This document shows, in pieces, positions 16,610-25,128 of a stretch of DNA of 64,000 bases; the first letter of the stretch is position 1; each line of letters starts with the position of its first letter. The translations under genes were made by a program, and so were the position numbers. The stretch spans positions 124,001-188,000 of the forward strand of contig NZ_JACOGD010000004.1 of assembly GCF_014284235.1 (NCBI RefSeq), read 5' to 3'. Under the pieces are notes generated by a model. The model did not search any database. It saw only the letters and a program-made list of their open reading frames with translations, and had not been told where the DNA came from. Origin of the DNA: Cognatundibacterium curvum. Lineage in GTDB: Bacteria > Pseudomonadota > Gammaproteobacteria > Burkholderiales > Burkholderiaceae_D.

Positions 16610-18007
16610 TTAAAACTGAAAATACAGGAAGGGAACGGCCTTCTGACCCGCCAGCACGATCACGCCATAGCTGAAAGTCAGCACTGGCCACAGCATGCTC
16701 CAGCTCATCACGCCAAGGCCACCACGTTTCGCAATCGGTGTGGCCGGATAGACCACGCACAGCAAACCAATCAGGAAGGTCAGGATAATCATAGGACGCA
16801 GCGCCAGGATCACTTCATCCTGTATGCCGAAACCGTGTAAGCCAAGCTGACCGGCCCACATGCCGAGTGCACTGTCAAAACCACTGGCGCGGAAGATAGT
16901 CCAGGCGAACATCACGGTCAGCATAGTCAGTGCACGCGAGGCATAATCCGGCATAGAGTAACCACGCTGGGTAAACGCACGGTCACAGCACAAGGCCGTG
17001 CCCTGAATAATGCCCCAGATCAGATAATTCCAGTTATCGCCACCATGCCATAAACCACCGATTGCCATGGTCAGCATCAGATTGACATAAGTGCGTAAAG
17101 GTCCCTGACGGTTACCACCCAGACTGATGTACAGGTAGTCCCTTAACCAGGACGACAAAGTCTGATGCCAGCGGCGCCAGAAGTCCTGTATCGATACCGC
17201 CAGATATGGGTTATTGAAATTCTCTTCGAAATGAAAGCCCAGCATCAGGCCCAGCCCGATGGCCATCGCACTGTAACCGGCAAAATCAAAATACAGCTGG
17301 AAGGTATAGGCGATGCAGCCTATCCAGGCATCCCAGAAGCCGGGATGTTTGAGGCCGAAACACAGCGCCACCACCGGTGCCAGCGTATCGGCAATCAGCA
17401 CCTTCATGGAAAAACCTATCATGAAGCGACGCACACCAAGCGAGAACTTCTCCATCGAAAATACGCGTTCGCGCAATTCCTTATCGATGACTTTGTAACG
17501 TACGATAGGCCCGGCTATCAGATGCGGGAACATCGCCATATACGCAGAAAACGCCAGTACATCATACTGCGCCGGTACCACCTTGCGCCGCACATCCACC
17601 ACATAGGAAATCGCGTGCAACACCGTGAATGACAAGGCGATGGGCAGCATCACATGCTCCCACGGCAGTGCTTCCATCTGGCGTCCGGTCAGGAATTCAT
17701 TGAGCGTGGACACCAGCATATTGGTGTACTTGTACCAGACCAGCGAGGCCAGGTTGAGCACGATAGCCCAGGCCATCCAGCGTGTCTTCCATTTTTCATC
17801 CTGGGTTTTGTCGATCAGGATCGCTGCGCCCCAGGCCAACAGGGTCAGCGCGATGATCAGGATCAGGAACTTAGGCGTCCACCAGGCATAAAAAATCCAG
17901 CTGCCGACCAGCAGCGTATGGTTGCGGTAGTTCTGCGGTGTGACCAGGTACAGGGCAAAGAACAAGGGCAAAAACAGAGTCAGAAACTCAAGCGAGGCAA
18001 ATACCAT
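16610..18007 (-). CDS. MBOAT O-acyltransferase, AlgI/WssH-like
   Basis: A 465-residue polytopic membrane protein of the MBOAT family. The start MVFASLEFLTLFLPLFF and the block NFNNPYLAVSIQDFWRRWH are typical of AlgI. The invariant histidine lies in GGLWHGGDNWNYLIWG. It would transfer acetyl groups from a cytoplasmic donor across the inner membrane to the periplasmic acetyltransferase encoded next. The neighbours are AlgF-like and AlgJ-like genes. No alginate polymerase (alg8, alg44) or mannuronan gene is in the window, so the polymer is not alginate on this evidence. Confidence 0.92.
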   Translation of the reverse strand: MVFASLEFLTLFLPLFFALYLVTPQNYRNHTLLVGSWIFYAWWTPKFLILIIALTLLAWGAAILIDKTQDEKWKTRWMAWAIVLNLASLVWYKYTNMLVSTLNEFLTGRQMEALPWEHVMLPIALSFTVLHAISYVVDVRRKVVPAQYDVLAFSAYMAMFPHLIAGPIVRYKVIDKELRERVFSMEKFSLGVRRFMIGFSMKVLIADTLAPVVALCFGLKHPGFWDAWIGCIAYTFQLYFDFAGYSAMAIGLGLMLGFHFEENFNNPYLAVSIQDFWRRWHQTLSSWLRDYLYISLGGNRQGPLRTYVNLMLTMAIGGLWHGGDNWNYLIWGIIQGTALCCDRAFTQRGYSMPDYASRALTMLTVMFAWTIFRASGFDSALGMWAGQLGLHGFGIQDEVILALRPMIILTFLIGLLCVVYPATPIAKRGGLGVMSWSMLWPVLTFSYGVIVLAGQKAVPFLYFQF

Positions 18008-18027
18008 AGCTGCGGTCCGGTGTCAGA

Positions 18028-18684
18028 TCAGGATGTGCTGTCGCGCACGAAGAAGACTTGCTGCGCTTTTTTAGACGGAATCACGATCACGCTGTAACGT
18101 TCTCCCGCCTGCAACTGGCCCATGTCCACGGCAGCACCGGTATCGGCCTTATTGCATTGTGCCTGCACGCTGAGTTTGACTGCATTCACCAGACGACGCT
18201 GGGTAGTACCTGTCGCCACATTCTCGAACACCGAAGCACCTTTAGCACCACCGTTCAGGCCAGCAGCAGGACAGGCAGGATCGGCATTGAGCAAGGAAAT
18301 GGAAGCGCGATTGGCATTGAAATCAGTAGGCGACTCGCGCACGATCAGGCTGTCGAGAGCATTGCCTTTATTGACGATGGCGATAGTGATGAATTCACCG
18401 GGCTTGGCAACGACATCAATCGCTGTTTTGTGATTGCCGACCTGTACCGTCGCGCTCAGCTTATCACCGGCTTTGACCGGATAAAAACGCGATACCCGGT
18501 TATCAGTCTGTGCACCCAGCGCCACTTTGGCACTGCCATTGACTACACTGGCTTTGTCGCTGGCGGCATTCAGAAAGCGCACAAATGAAGAATCCTGACC
18601 GGGACCGGTCTCATATAAAGGATTATCCGCATAGGCATTGAGAGAAAGCGCCAGTGTGATGCAGCTGAGGGCAAATTTTTTCAT
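18028..18684 (-). CDS. AlgF/WssG-like periplasmic acetylation protein
   Basis: A 218-residue secreted protein with signal peptide (MKKFALSCITLALSLNAYA). The AlgF signature follows directly: LYETGPGQDSSFVRFLNA. AlgF-family proteins are periplasmic partners of the AlgI/AlgJ acetylation machinery and are thought to pass acetyl groups or join the complex. Two cysteines (DPACPA and AQCNKA) may form a disulfide. It sits 20 bases upstream of the MBOAT gene in the same operon. Confidence 0.85.
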   Translation of the reverse strand: MKKFALSCITLALSLNAYADNPLYETGPGQDSSFVRFLNAASDKASVVNGSAKVALGAQTDNRVSRFYPVKAGDKLSATVQVGNHKTAIDVVAKPGEFITIAIVNKGNALDSLIVRESPTDFNANRASISLLNADPACPAAGLNGGAKGASVFENVATGTTQRRLVNAVKLSVQAQCNKADTGAAVDMGQLQAGERYSVIVIPSKKAQQVFFVRDSTS

Positions 18685-18820
18685 GATAAGGTTCAGGGTT
18701 CGGTGGCATTCCGGTTGCCAGCAGATGTATTCGGCTGATGTCAGCTTGCTAGCTTCTTTTTGTTATGCAACCAGTCCATGCATCACGCAGGACTGGCTGG
18801 CATTGCGTCCGAAAGACGGT

Positions 18821-19480
18821 TTAACGCTTGATGGTATTGATAATCGCTGGTGTGCTGATCGCATTACCGATCGCTGTGCCCCAGGATTTATAGCCCGCAT
18901 TATCAAAATGCTGGCCATCGATTGAGCCCCACTCCCCAGGCTGGGACAGCTTGAGCGAATCCACATAGGTGCATGGTGCGACGATTTCAGACAAGTAGCC
19001 GGACATTTCTTTGGCGCGCGCATAAGTCTTGTTGAATTTGCCGCCTTCTGTACCCCAGGCCGGACCTACCCAGACGCAGGCCACGCCATTATTTTTGACG
19101 CCCTTAGTCAGACGTGATACCTGTTGCCAGATCCAGGTTTTCTGCAGCTCAGGCTGGGTATAACCAGCCATGGTGTCACCGTTGACGACCACCACCAGAT
19201 TGGGTTTATAGGTTTTAACCAGTTCATTGAAAGGACGTGTCATGGCATCCTGACCGGTTTTGACCTCGACCGGGCCATCTTTCAGACGTACCGCACCGCC
19301 GCAGGAGGACTGGCTTTTCACCATCCAGTCACCGGCCGCCACACCGCAGGCGCCGAAGGAATACACCACCGCGCCTTTGCTCATCAGATCATCATGCAAA
19401 GTCGTGATCAGATAATCAGGGGTGGACATGTGGCTATCGCCAATGATCAGGACGGTCAGTCCGGCTAACAGTGCGCTCAT
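18821..19480 (-). CDS. SGNH/GDSL hydrolase, WssF-like, first gene of the acetylation operon
   Basis: A 219-residue SGNH-fold protein. The nucleophile block is LIIGDSHMS at residues 11-19, the glycine and asparagine blocks are FGACG and VVVNGD, and the Asp-His pair is in DGQHFDNAGY. The fold starts almost at the first residue: there is only a short hydrophobic lead-in and an in-frame stop four codons upstream, so a normal signal peptide is absent. It could be cytoplasmic or poorly exported. Position before the AlgF, AlgI and AlgJ-like genes matches wssF in the cellulose-acetylating wss operon of Pseudomonas fluorescens. That match is by order and fold only. Confidence 0.8.
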   Translation of the reverse strand: MSALLAGLTVLIIGDSHMSTPDYLITTLHDDLMSKGAVVYSFGACGVAAGDWMVKSQSSCGGAVRLKDGPVEVKTGQDAMTRPFNELVKTYKPNLVVVVNGDTMAGYTQPELQKTWIWQQVSRLTKGVKNNGVACVWVGPAWGTEGGKFNKTYARAKEMSGYLSEIVAPCTYVDSLKLSQPGEWGSIDGQHFDNAGYKSWGTAIGNAISTPAIINTIKR

Positions 19481-19916
19481 AGTATCGACTCAAAAAAGTG
19501 GTGCTGATTAATCTGATGTATTCCCGACCTCATGTTGAACCGGCCGCCAGCGAATTACACTTTATTTCGGCATGGAACAAACATTTCGGGAATTGCGCAC
19601 AATTATAAATATGATGCGCTCATTTGCTACTGGCAAACAGGCAACATTTCCATATTGAATTAAGTTTTTTTACCAATTGACTAGAATTGACAATCTGGAG
19701 TAAGTTGCTCCGGTACGCAAATATACTGACCAAGTCATAATAGTCCGTGAATAATTCGTGCAATACGCATGAATAATTCGTAAATAATTCATATTCACGG
19801 CACTATTACGTCTTAAATTGCTTTTTCCTGAATTTCGTATGGGAAAGAGAATTTAATCCCTTATAATTAAGCAGTTATGACAGGCGGCGGCATGCCCCAT
19901 GCTGCCCGTTTTATTT
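19481..19916. other. AT-rich divergent regulatory region between the acetylation operon and argF
   Basis: About 430 bases without a gene. It must hold the promoter of the leftward acetylation operon and that of argF. It contains TTGACT and TTGACA hexamers near 19680-19695, a TATAAT at 19862-19867 about 50 bases ahead of argF, and the repeat cluster listed separately at 19738-19808. Confidence 0.6.
19738..19808. promoter_or_regulatory. Inverted and direct repeat cluster upstream of argF
   Basis: Outer arms TAATAGTCCGTGAATA (19738-19753) and its near-complement ending at 19808 pair with one bulged base. Inside, GAATAATTCGT occurs twice (19749-19759 and 19771-19781), exactly 22 bases or two helical turns apart, with a third partial copy at 19783. 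The TGAATAATT half-sites resemble half of the ArgR box known from enterobacteria, although the second half does not match. A regulator-binding array for argF is plausible. Confidence 0.5.
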
Positions 19917-20834
19917 ATGGCTATCAAACACTTCCTGCAATTCTCCGATTTCACCCGCTCAGAATTTGAATATGTGATGCAGCGTGCGCGCATTATCAAG
20001 CAGCGCTTCAAGGCTTATCAGACCTATCATCCGCTGGTCGACCGTACGCTGGTGATGGTGTTCGAAAAAAACTCTACCCGTACCCGCTTGTCGTTTGAGG
20101 CTGGCATGCATCAGCTTGGTGGTGCTGCGATTTATCTGAATACGCGTGACAGTCAGCTCGGCCGTGGAGAGCCGGTGGAAGATGCAGGTCAGGTTATGTC
20201 GCGCATGTGCGACATCATCATGATCCGCACCTTCGAGCAGGAAATGATAGAAAAATTCGCCGCCAATTCGCGTGTACCCGTGATTAACGGCCTGACCAAT
20301 CAGCATCATCCCTGCCAGATCCTGGCAGATGTGTTCACGTATATAGAACACCGTGGCTCTATCGAAGGCAAAAAAGTGGCCTGGATCGGTGACGCCAATA
20401 ATATGCTGTACTCCTGGCTGCAGGCAGCACAGGTGTTCGGTTTCCACCTGCATGTCTCGACACCGAAAGGCTATGAGATGGATATGTCGCTGGTGGGTAC
20501 AGATACTGCGCATTACACCCTGTTTGACAATCCGTCCGATGCCTGTGCCGGCGTGGATCTGGTGAATACCGATGTCTGGACCAGCATGGGCTATGAAGCC
20601 GAAAACGAAGCTCGCCTGAAAGCCTTTGACGGCTGGATCGTGGATGAGGCCAAGATGGCACGCGCGAATCCGGATGCCCTGTTCATGCACTGTCTGCCTG
20701 CGCACCGAGGCGAAGAAGTATCTGCCGGTGTGATCGACGGCCCGCAATCTGTAGTGTGGGATGAAGCAGAAAACCGCCTGCACGTGCAAAAAGCGCTGCT
20801 CGAATATCTGGTGGTGGGCAAGATCGAAGGATAA
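19917..20834 (+). CDS. argF: Ornithine carbamoyltransferase
   Basis: A 305-residue enzyme that makes citrulline from ornithine and carbamoyl phosphate in arginine synthesis. The carbamoyl phosphate site STRTR (in NSTRTRLSFEAG), HPCQILAD and the ornithine/catalytic HCLP block (FMHCLPAHRGEEV) are intact. The ATG at 19917 (MAIKHFLQFSDF) fits the usual start; an in-frame ATG at 19899 is six codons upstream. Neither has a strong ribosome binding site. It precedes argG, separated by a palindromic element. Confidence 0.95.
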   Translation: MAIKHFLQFSDFTRSEFEYVMQRARIIKQRFKAYQTYHPLVDRTLVMVFEKNSTRTRLSFEAGMHQLGGAAIYLNTRDSQLGRGEPVEDAGQVMSRMCDIIMIRTFEQEMIEKFAANSRVPVINGLTNQHHPCQILADVFTYIEHRGSIEGKKVAWIGDANNMLYSWLQAAQVFGFHLHVSTPKGYEMDMSLVGTDTAHYTLFDNPSDACAGVDLVNTDVWTSMGYEAENEARLKAFDGWIVDEAKMARANPDALFMHCLPAHRGEEVSAGVIDGPQSVVWDEAENRLHVQKALLEYLVVGKIEG

Positions 20835-20843
20835 AAAAATTTA

Positions 20844-20977
20844 CGAAAACCTCTCAGCACGGAGACACAGAGACTCAGAGGAAGCACAGAGAAAAGCTTA
20901 GGATTCAATTGGAAATGCATTTGCCGTTCTCCTGTTTTTCTCCTAGTCTCCGTGCCTCTGTGTTGAGAGGTTTTTCG
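20844..20977. repeat. Palindromic intergenic repeat element between argF and argG
   Basis: The arms CGAAAACCTCTCAGCACGGA (starting 20844) and the complementary CTCTGTGTTGAGAGGTTTTTCG (ending 20977; shown as 22 bases in two parts, CTCTGTGTTG and AGAGGTTTTTCG) face each other. GAGACACAGAGACTCAGAGG and CTCCGTGCCTCTGTG lie further inside. The whole unit is about 134 bases. Purine-rich GAGACACAGAGGCACAGAG strings of this kind occur as dispersed repeats in many proteobacterial genomes, from general knowledge. It would form a large hairpin in the argF-argG transcript. Confidence 0.7.
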
Positions 20978-21009
20978 CTTGGCATAACACTATTAACAGA
21001 AAGTACAAC

Positions 21010-22242
21010 ATGAGCGATATTAAGAAAGTCGTCCTCGCCTATTCCGGCGGTCTGGATACCTCCGTTATTCTGAAATGGCTGCAAGACAATTACCAATGTG
21101 AAATCGTGACCTTCACTGCGGATCTGGGTCAGGGCGAAGAGCTGGAACCGGCCCGTGCCAAGGCCCTGAAATTCGGCATCAAGCCGGAAAACATCTACAT
21201 CGACGATGTACGCGAAGAATTCGTGCGTGACTTTGTTTTCCCTATGTTCCGCGCCAATACCATTTATGAAGGTGAATACCTGCTGGGTACCTCCATCGCG
21301 CGTCCGCTGATCGCAAAACGCCTGATCGAAATCGCGAAAGAAACCGGTGCGGATGCGATCTCGCACGGTGCGACAGGCAAAGGCAATGATCAGGTACGTT
21401 TTGAACTCGGTGCCTATGCGCTGATGCCTGGAGTGAAAATCATCGCGCCTTGGCGTGAATGGGATTTGCTGTCGCGTGAAAAACTGCTCAAATATGCAGA
21501 AGACGCAGGCATCGATATCGACATGAAACACAAAAACGGCGGTGCACCTTACTCCATGGATGCCAACCTGCTGCACATCAGCTTCGAAGGCCGTCATCTG
21601 GAAAACCCAAGTGCCGAAGCCGAAGAAAGCATGTGGCGCTGGACCGTCAGCCCGGAACAGGCACCGGATGCACCGGAATACCTGGACATCGAATTTGAAC
21701 GCGGCGACATCGTAGCCCTGAACGGCGTACGCATGTCCCCTGCCACTGTGCTGACCGAACTGAACCGCCTGGGCGGCAAACACGGCATCGGTCGCCTGGA
21801 TCTGGTCGAAAACCGTTATGTCGGTATGAAATCCCGTGGCTGCTATGAAACGCCAGGCGGCACCATCATGCTACGCGCGCACCGTGCGATTGAATCCATC
21901 ACACTGGACCGTGAAGTCGCGCATCTGAAAGATGACCTGATGCCACGTTACGCCAGCCTGATTTATAACGGCTACTGGTGGGCACCGGAACGCGTTGCAC
22001 TGCAAACGCTGATCGACCATACCCAACAAACCGTCAATGGCTGGGTACGTATCAAGCTGTATAAAGGCAATGTGATTACCGTGGCACGCGATTCGAAAAC
22101 CGACTCGCTGTTTGACATGAATATCGCGACATTTGATGAAGACGGCGGCGCCTACAATCAGGCTGATGCTGGCGGCTTTATCAAGCTCAATGCACTGCGT
22201 ATGCGTATCGCCGCCAACGCGCGTGCAAAACGCGGTCAGTAA
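21010..22242 (+). CDS. argG: Argininosuccinate synthase
   Basis: A 410-residue ATP-dependent ligase that joins citrulline and aspartate. The P-loop-like [15 protein letters not shown] opens the protein. [13 protein letters not shown] and the [18 protein letters not shown] block are family landmarks. Length is typical. It follows argF in the arginine pathway and ends at a strong terminator. Confidence 0.97.
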   Translation: MSDIKKVVLAYSGGLDTSVILKWLQDNYQCEIVTFTADLGQGEELEPARAKALKFGIKPENIYIDDVREEFVRDFVFPMFRANTIYEGEYLLGTSIARPLIAKRLIEIAKETGADAISHGATGKGNDQVRFELGAYALMPGVKIIAPWREWDLLSREKLLKYAEDAGIDIDMKHKNGGAPYSMDANLLHISFEGRHLENPSAEAEESMWRWTVSPEQAPDAPEYLDIEFERGDIVALNGVRMSPATVLTELNRLGGKHGIGRLDLVENRYVGMKSRGCYETPGGTIMLRAHRAIESITLDREVAHLKDDLMPRYASLIYNGYWWAPERVALQTLIDHTQQTVNGWVRIKLYKGNVITVARDSKTDSLFDMNIATFDEDGGAYNQADAGGFIKLNALRMRIAANARAKRGQ

Positions 22243-22262
22243 GCACTACATTATGCGATATG

Positions 22263-22300
22263 AAAATGCCCGCATCTTTGCCTGATGCGGGCATTTTTTT
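22263..22300 (+). terminator. Rho-independent terminator after argG
   Basis: Stem AAAATGCCCGCATC / GATGCGGGCATTTT with a seven-base loop and a following T run. Confidence 0.92.
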
Positions 22301-22369
22301 GTCTGTTATTTCGTCTTTCAATTACCGGCGCTTTCACTTTGCGCTGAACATTTTTTTTCAGGACTAGTC

Positions 22370-22684
22370 ATGAGCACACAGTTTGATCAGGTCAGTATCG
22401 TTAAAAAAGCCAATCTCTACTTTGATGGCAAATGCGTTTCCCACACCGTGCTGTTCGCAGACGGCAGTAAAAAAACCCTGGGTGTGATTTTCCCATCCAC
22501 CTTAGTGTTTAACACCGCAGCAGCAGAAATCATGGAACTGAATGCCGGTAAATGCCGCATACGTCTGCAAGGCAGTCAGGACTGGCAGGAATATCAGGCC
22601 GGCCAGCAATTTCAGGTAGCGGCGAATTCCAGCTTTGAGATAGAAACGCTGGAAACCCTGGACTACGTGTGTCATTTCATTTGA
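22370..22684 (+). CDS. ppnP: Pyrimidine/purine nucleoside phosphorylase (PpnP family)
   Basis: A 104-residue cupin-like protein of the PpnP (former DUF1255/YaiE) family. It is recognisable from [21 protein letters not shown] at its start, [12 protein letters not shown] and the ending LDYVCHF. Family members split several nucleosides with phosphate to free base and ribose-1-phosphate. AGGA lies six bases before the ATG. It stands alone after the argG terminator. Confidence 0.9.
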   Translation: MSTQFDQVSIVKKANLYFDGKCVSHTVLFADGSKKTLGVIFPSTLVFNTAAAEIMELNAGKCRIRLQGSQDWQEYQAGQQFQVAANSSFEIETLETLDYVCHFI

Positions 22685-22775
22685 AGCAGCAAATAACGCG
22701 ACTGCTAATTTCAGGCTGAAGCCGGATAGCGTGCATCCGCTTCAGCTTGAATCTCAAACAGCTTAGGCATATGCC

Positions 22776-23282
22776 TTAGTCATCACGCCGGTGCCCGTGG
22801 CCGTGTTCACGGCCATGTTCTTCCCGGCGCCATTCACGCCGTTCTTCCCTGCGTTCATGCTCCCAGCGTCGATGATCATCGCGGTAGCGCCTGTCCTCAT
22901 AGCGGTCCCAGCCATAAACGGGTGCCGGTGCATAACGCCGATAGGACGGCGCATACACAGTCTGGTACCAGTTATCCTGCACAAAATAGACCTGGCGGCC
23001 GCAGGCATCGTAGCGATAACAATGGTGAGACCATTGATGGATATGGCCGGGTGGTACGCGCAGATACAGTGGTTGTTCGATATACACAGGAGGCCGGCTG
23101 ACCAGCAGCGGACGTTCATACACCAGTTGTGGGCGCATGGTATTGCCTATGTCCAGCCGGCCGTAAAAGCCAGGATCGCCGACAGCTACCGAGACGCCGA
23201 TATCGCTGGCCTGGGCGGGGGAAGTGCCTGAAAGACTGGCTGCGGCCAGCGATAAGGCGATGAAGAATGCAGACGCTTTCAT
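22776..23282 (-). CDS. Secreted protein with charged His/Arg/Glu-rich tail
   Basis: A 168-residue protein with a signal peptide (ALSLAAASLSGTSPAQA). The mature part begins DIGVSVAVGDPGFYGRLDIG and has Pro/Tyr-rich segments (YERPLLVSRPP, YAPSYRRYAPAPVYGW). The last 40 residues are almost wholly Arg, Glu, His and Asp (RREERREWRREEHGREHG). Similar small exported proteins are common in Burkholderiales; no function is known to me. The tail might bind metal or polyanions, which is speculation. Confidence 0.75.
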   Translation of the reverse strand: MKASAFFIALSLAAASLSGTSPAQASDIGVSVAVGDPGFYGRLDIGNTMRPQLVYERPLLVSRPPVYIEQPLYLRVPPGHIHQWSHHCYRYDACGRQVYFVQDNWYQTVYAPSYRRYAPAPVYGWDRYEDRRYRDDHRRWEHERREERREWRREEHGREHGHGHRRDD

Positions 23283-23460
23283 GATTTCTGTCCTTGTCCG
23301 GGTTGCGCTGTTATGCAGCTCACATGCTACAAGAGTGCTGCTTGAGTGCAGCGTGAGTTCAGCATGAGTTCAGAGTTAACGCCGCCCGGATGAAAGCGGA
23401 TGACCGCAGGATCGCAAGCATTTGTAAGCAGATGTATGCGATCCTGGTAATTGTGCCGGA

Positions 23461-25014
23461 TCAGGCTTTGGACGTTTTGCGGAAATCTTTGAAGCGGAAA
23501 CCCATGATACCGAGTGCCGCAAAATACACACCGGCCGAAATCAGTACCAGGCCACACATAATCATCGCGCGCAGATACGGCGTGGATTTCATTTCCAGCC
23601 ATGGGAACTGATCTGAAATCCAGGAACAGGTGGCGGCCATGATCAGCAAGGCTGCAGCGAGTTTGATGAAGAAGGGCAGCCAGCCAGCGCGTGGCTGATA
23701 AATGCCGCGACGGCGCAAACCGGTGTACAGCAAACCCGCATTCACACAGGCGCCCAGACCGACCGACAGTGCCAGCCCGGCATGCGCGAACCAGGGCACG
23801 AAAATCAGGTTCATCAATTGGGTGGCGACCATCACTGACAGGGCGATTTTGACCGGCGTGCGGATATTCTGTTGCGCATAAAAGCCGGGTGCCAGTATCT
23901 TCACCAGGATCAGACCGATCAGACCGATGCCATACGAAAGCAAGGCATTAGCCGTCATATGCACTGCATGATCACTGAATTTACCCTGATGGAATAAGGT
24001 CGCAGTCAGCGCTTCCGGGATAATTGCGAGCGCCACTGCGGCTGGCATCGCCAGCAAAAAGGTCAGACGCAAGCCCCAGTCCAGCAAAGCCGAGTATTCT
24101 TCTTTATCGCCATCAGTATTCGCTTTAGACAGCCCTGGTAACAGTATCGTACCCAGTGCCACGCCTAGTATCGCGGTCGGGAATTCCATCAGACGGTCGG
24201 CGCTGGCCAGCCAGCTCACACTGCCCGGCACCATAGACGTGGCAATATTGGTATTGATCAGAATACTGATTTGTGAAGCAGACACCGCCAGCACGGCAGG
24301 CGCCATATTTTTGAGTATGCGGCGCACGCCGGCATCCTGCCAGGCGGTGCCTAAGCGCCAGCCTATACGTGGCAACATCCCTACCCGTATCAAGGCCGGT
24401 ATCTGTATCGATAGCTGCAGCAAACCACCGACAAAGACTGCAATCGCGAGTGCGTAAATCGGCGTTTCCAAATGCTGAGCCAGCCACAACGAAGCCGCAA
24501 TCGACGTCAGGTTATACAGCACCGGTGTAAAGGCCGGGATCTTGAATTCACGCCAAGTATTGAGAATGCCGCCAGCCAGCGCCACCATGGACATAAAACC
24601 TATGTAAGGGAACATAATGCGGGTCATCACCACACTGGCCGCAAAATCATCTGGCCGGTCGATAAAACCGCTGGCTGCCGCATACATAATGGCCGGTGCA
24701 CCTGCCACGCCCAGCGCGCAGGTCAGCACTAAGGCCCAGACCAGCAAGGTCGCCACATGATCGATCAGCTCTTTGGTCTTTTGCTCACCCTGCTGGGTTT
24801 TATATTCCGCCAATATCGGCACGAAGGCCTGCGCAAATGCGCCTTCAGCGAACAGCCGGCGCAGCAAATTAGGAATGCGGAAGGCGGTATTAAACGCATC
24901 GGTCATGCCGTCTGCGCCAAATTTTGTGGTGATCAATACGTCGCGTGCCAGCCCCGTGATACGGGAAAGCATGGTCATGCCGCTGATAGAAACGAGGGTC
25001 TTTAGTAAATTCAT
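23461..25014 (-). CDS. murJ: Lipid II flippase MurJ
   Basis: A 517-residue MVF/MOP-fold protein with about 14 transmembrane helices. The N terminus MNLLKTLVSISGMTMLSRIT and the block GMTDAFNTAFRIPNLLRRLFAEGAFAQAFVP (FRIPNLLRRLFAEGAF) carry the conserved arginines of the MurJ cavity. It moves lipid-linked peptidoglycan precursor to the outer face of the inner membrane. Single gene, divergent from the serine hydrolase. Confidence 0.95.
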   Translation of the reverse strand: MNLLKTLVSISGMTMLSRITGLARDVLITTKFGADGMTDAFNTAFRIPNLLRRLFAEGAFAQAFVPILAEYKTQQGEQKTKELIDHVATLLVWALVLTCALGVAGAPAIMYAAASGFIDRPDDFAASVVMTRIMFPYIGFMSMVALAGGILNTWREFKIPAFTPVLYNLTSIAASLWLAQHLETPIYALAIAVFVGGLLQLSIQIPALIRVGMLPRIGWRLGTAWQDAGVRRILKNMAPAVLAVSASQISILINTNIATSMVPGSVSWLASADRLMEFPTAILGVALGTILLPGLSKANTDGDKEEYSALLDWGLRLTFLLAMPAAVALAIIPEALTATLFHQGKFSDHAVHMTANALLSYGIGLIGLILVKILAPGFYAQQNIRTPVKIALSVMVATQLMNLIFVPWFAHAGLALSVGLGACVNAGLLYTGLRRRGIYQPRAGWLPFFIKLAAALLIMAATCSWISDQFPWLEMKSTPYLRAMIMCGLVLISAGVYFAALGIMGFRFKDFRKTSKA

Positions 25015-25128
25015 AGGCCAGCATTATAGCCTCTGCACTGCACAATCTTCCGTTTTTCCCCTGATTTGGTACACTCTGGCAGCCGAGCCGCAGTGCTCTT
25101 TTCCGCAGTGTTCTTCCGGAGTCCATTT

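Noticed and set aside
16130..16840. Plus-strand frame of 236 codons across two acetylation genes
   Set aside because: It is antisense to the AlgJ-like and MBOAT genes and crosses their border; no domain.
15455..19480. Alginate biosynthesis locus
   Set aside because: Only the acetylation genes are present; alg8, alg44, algK, algE, algG and algD are not in the window.
20905..21783. Minus-strand open frame of 292 codons
   Set aside because: It is antisense to argG and enters the palindromic element; composition (Phe/His/Gln-rich) is typical of shadow frames.
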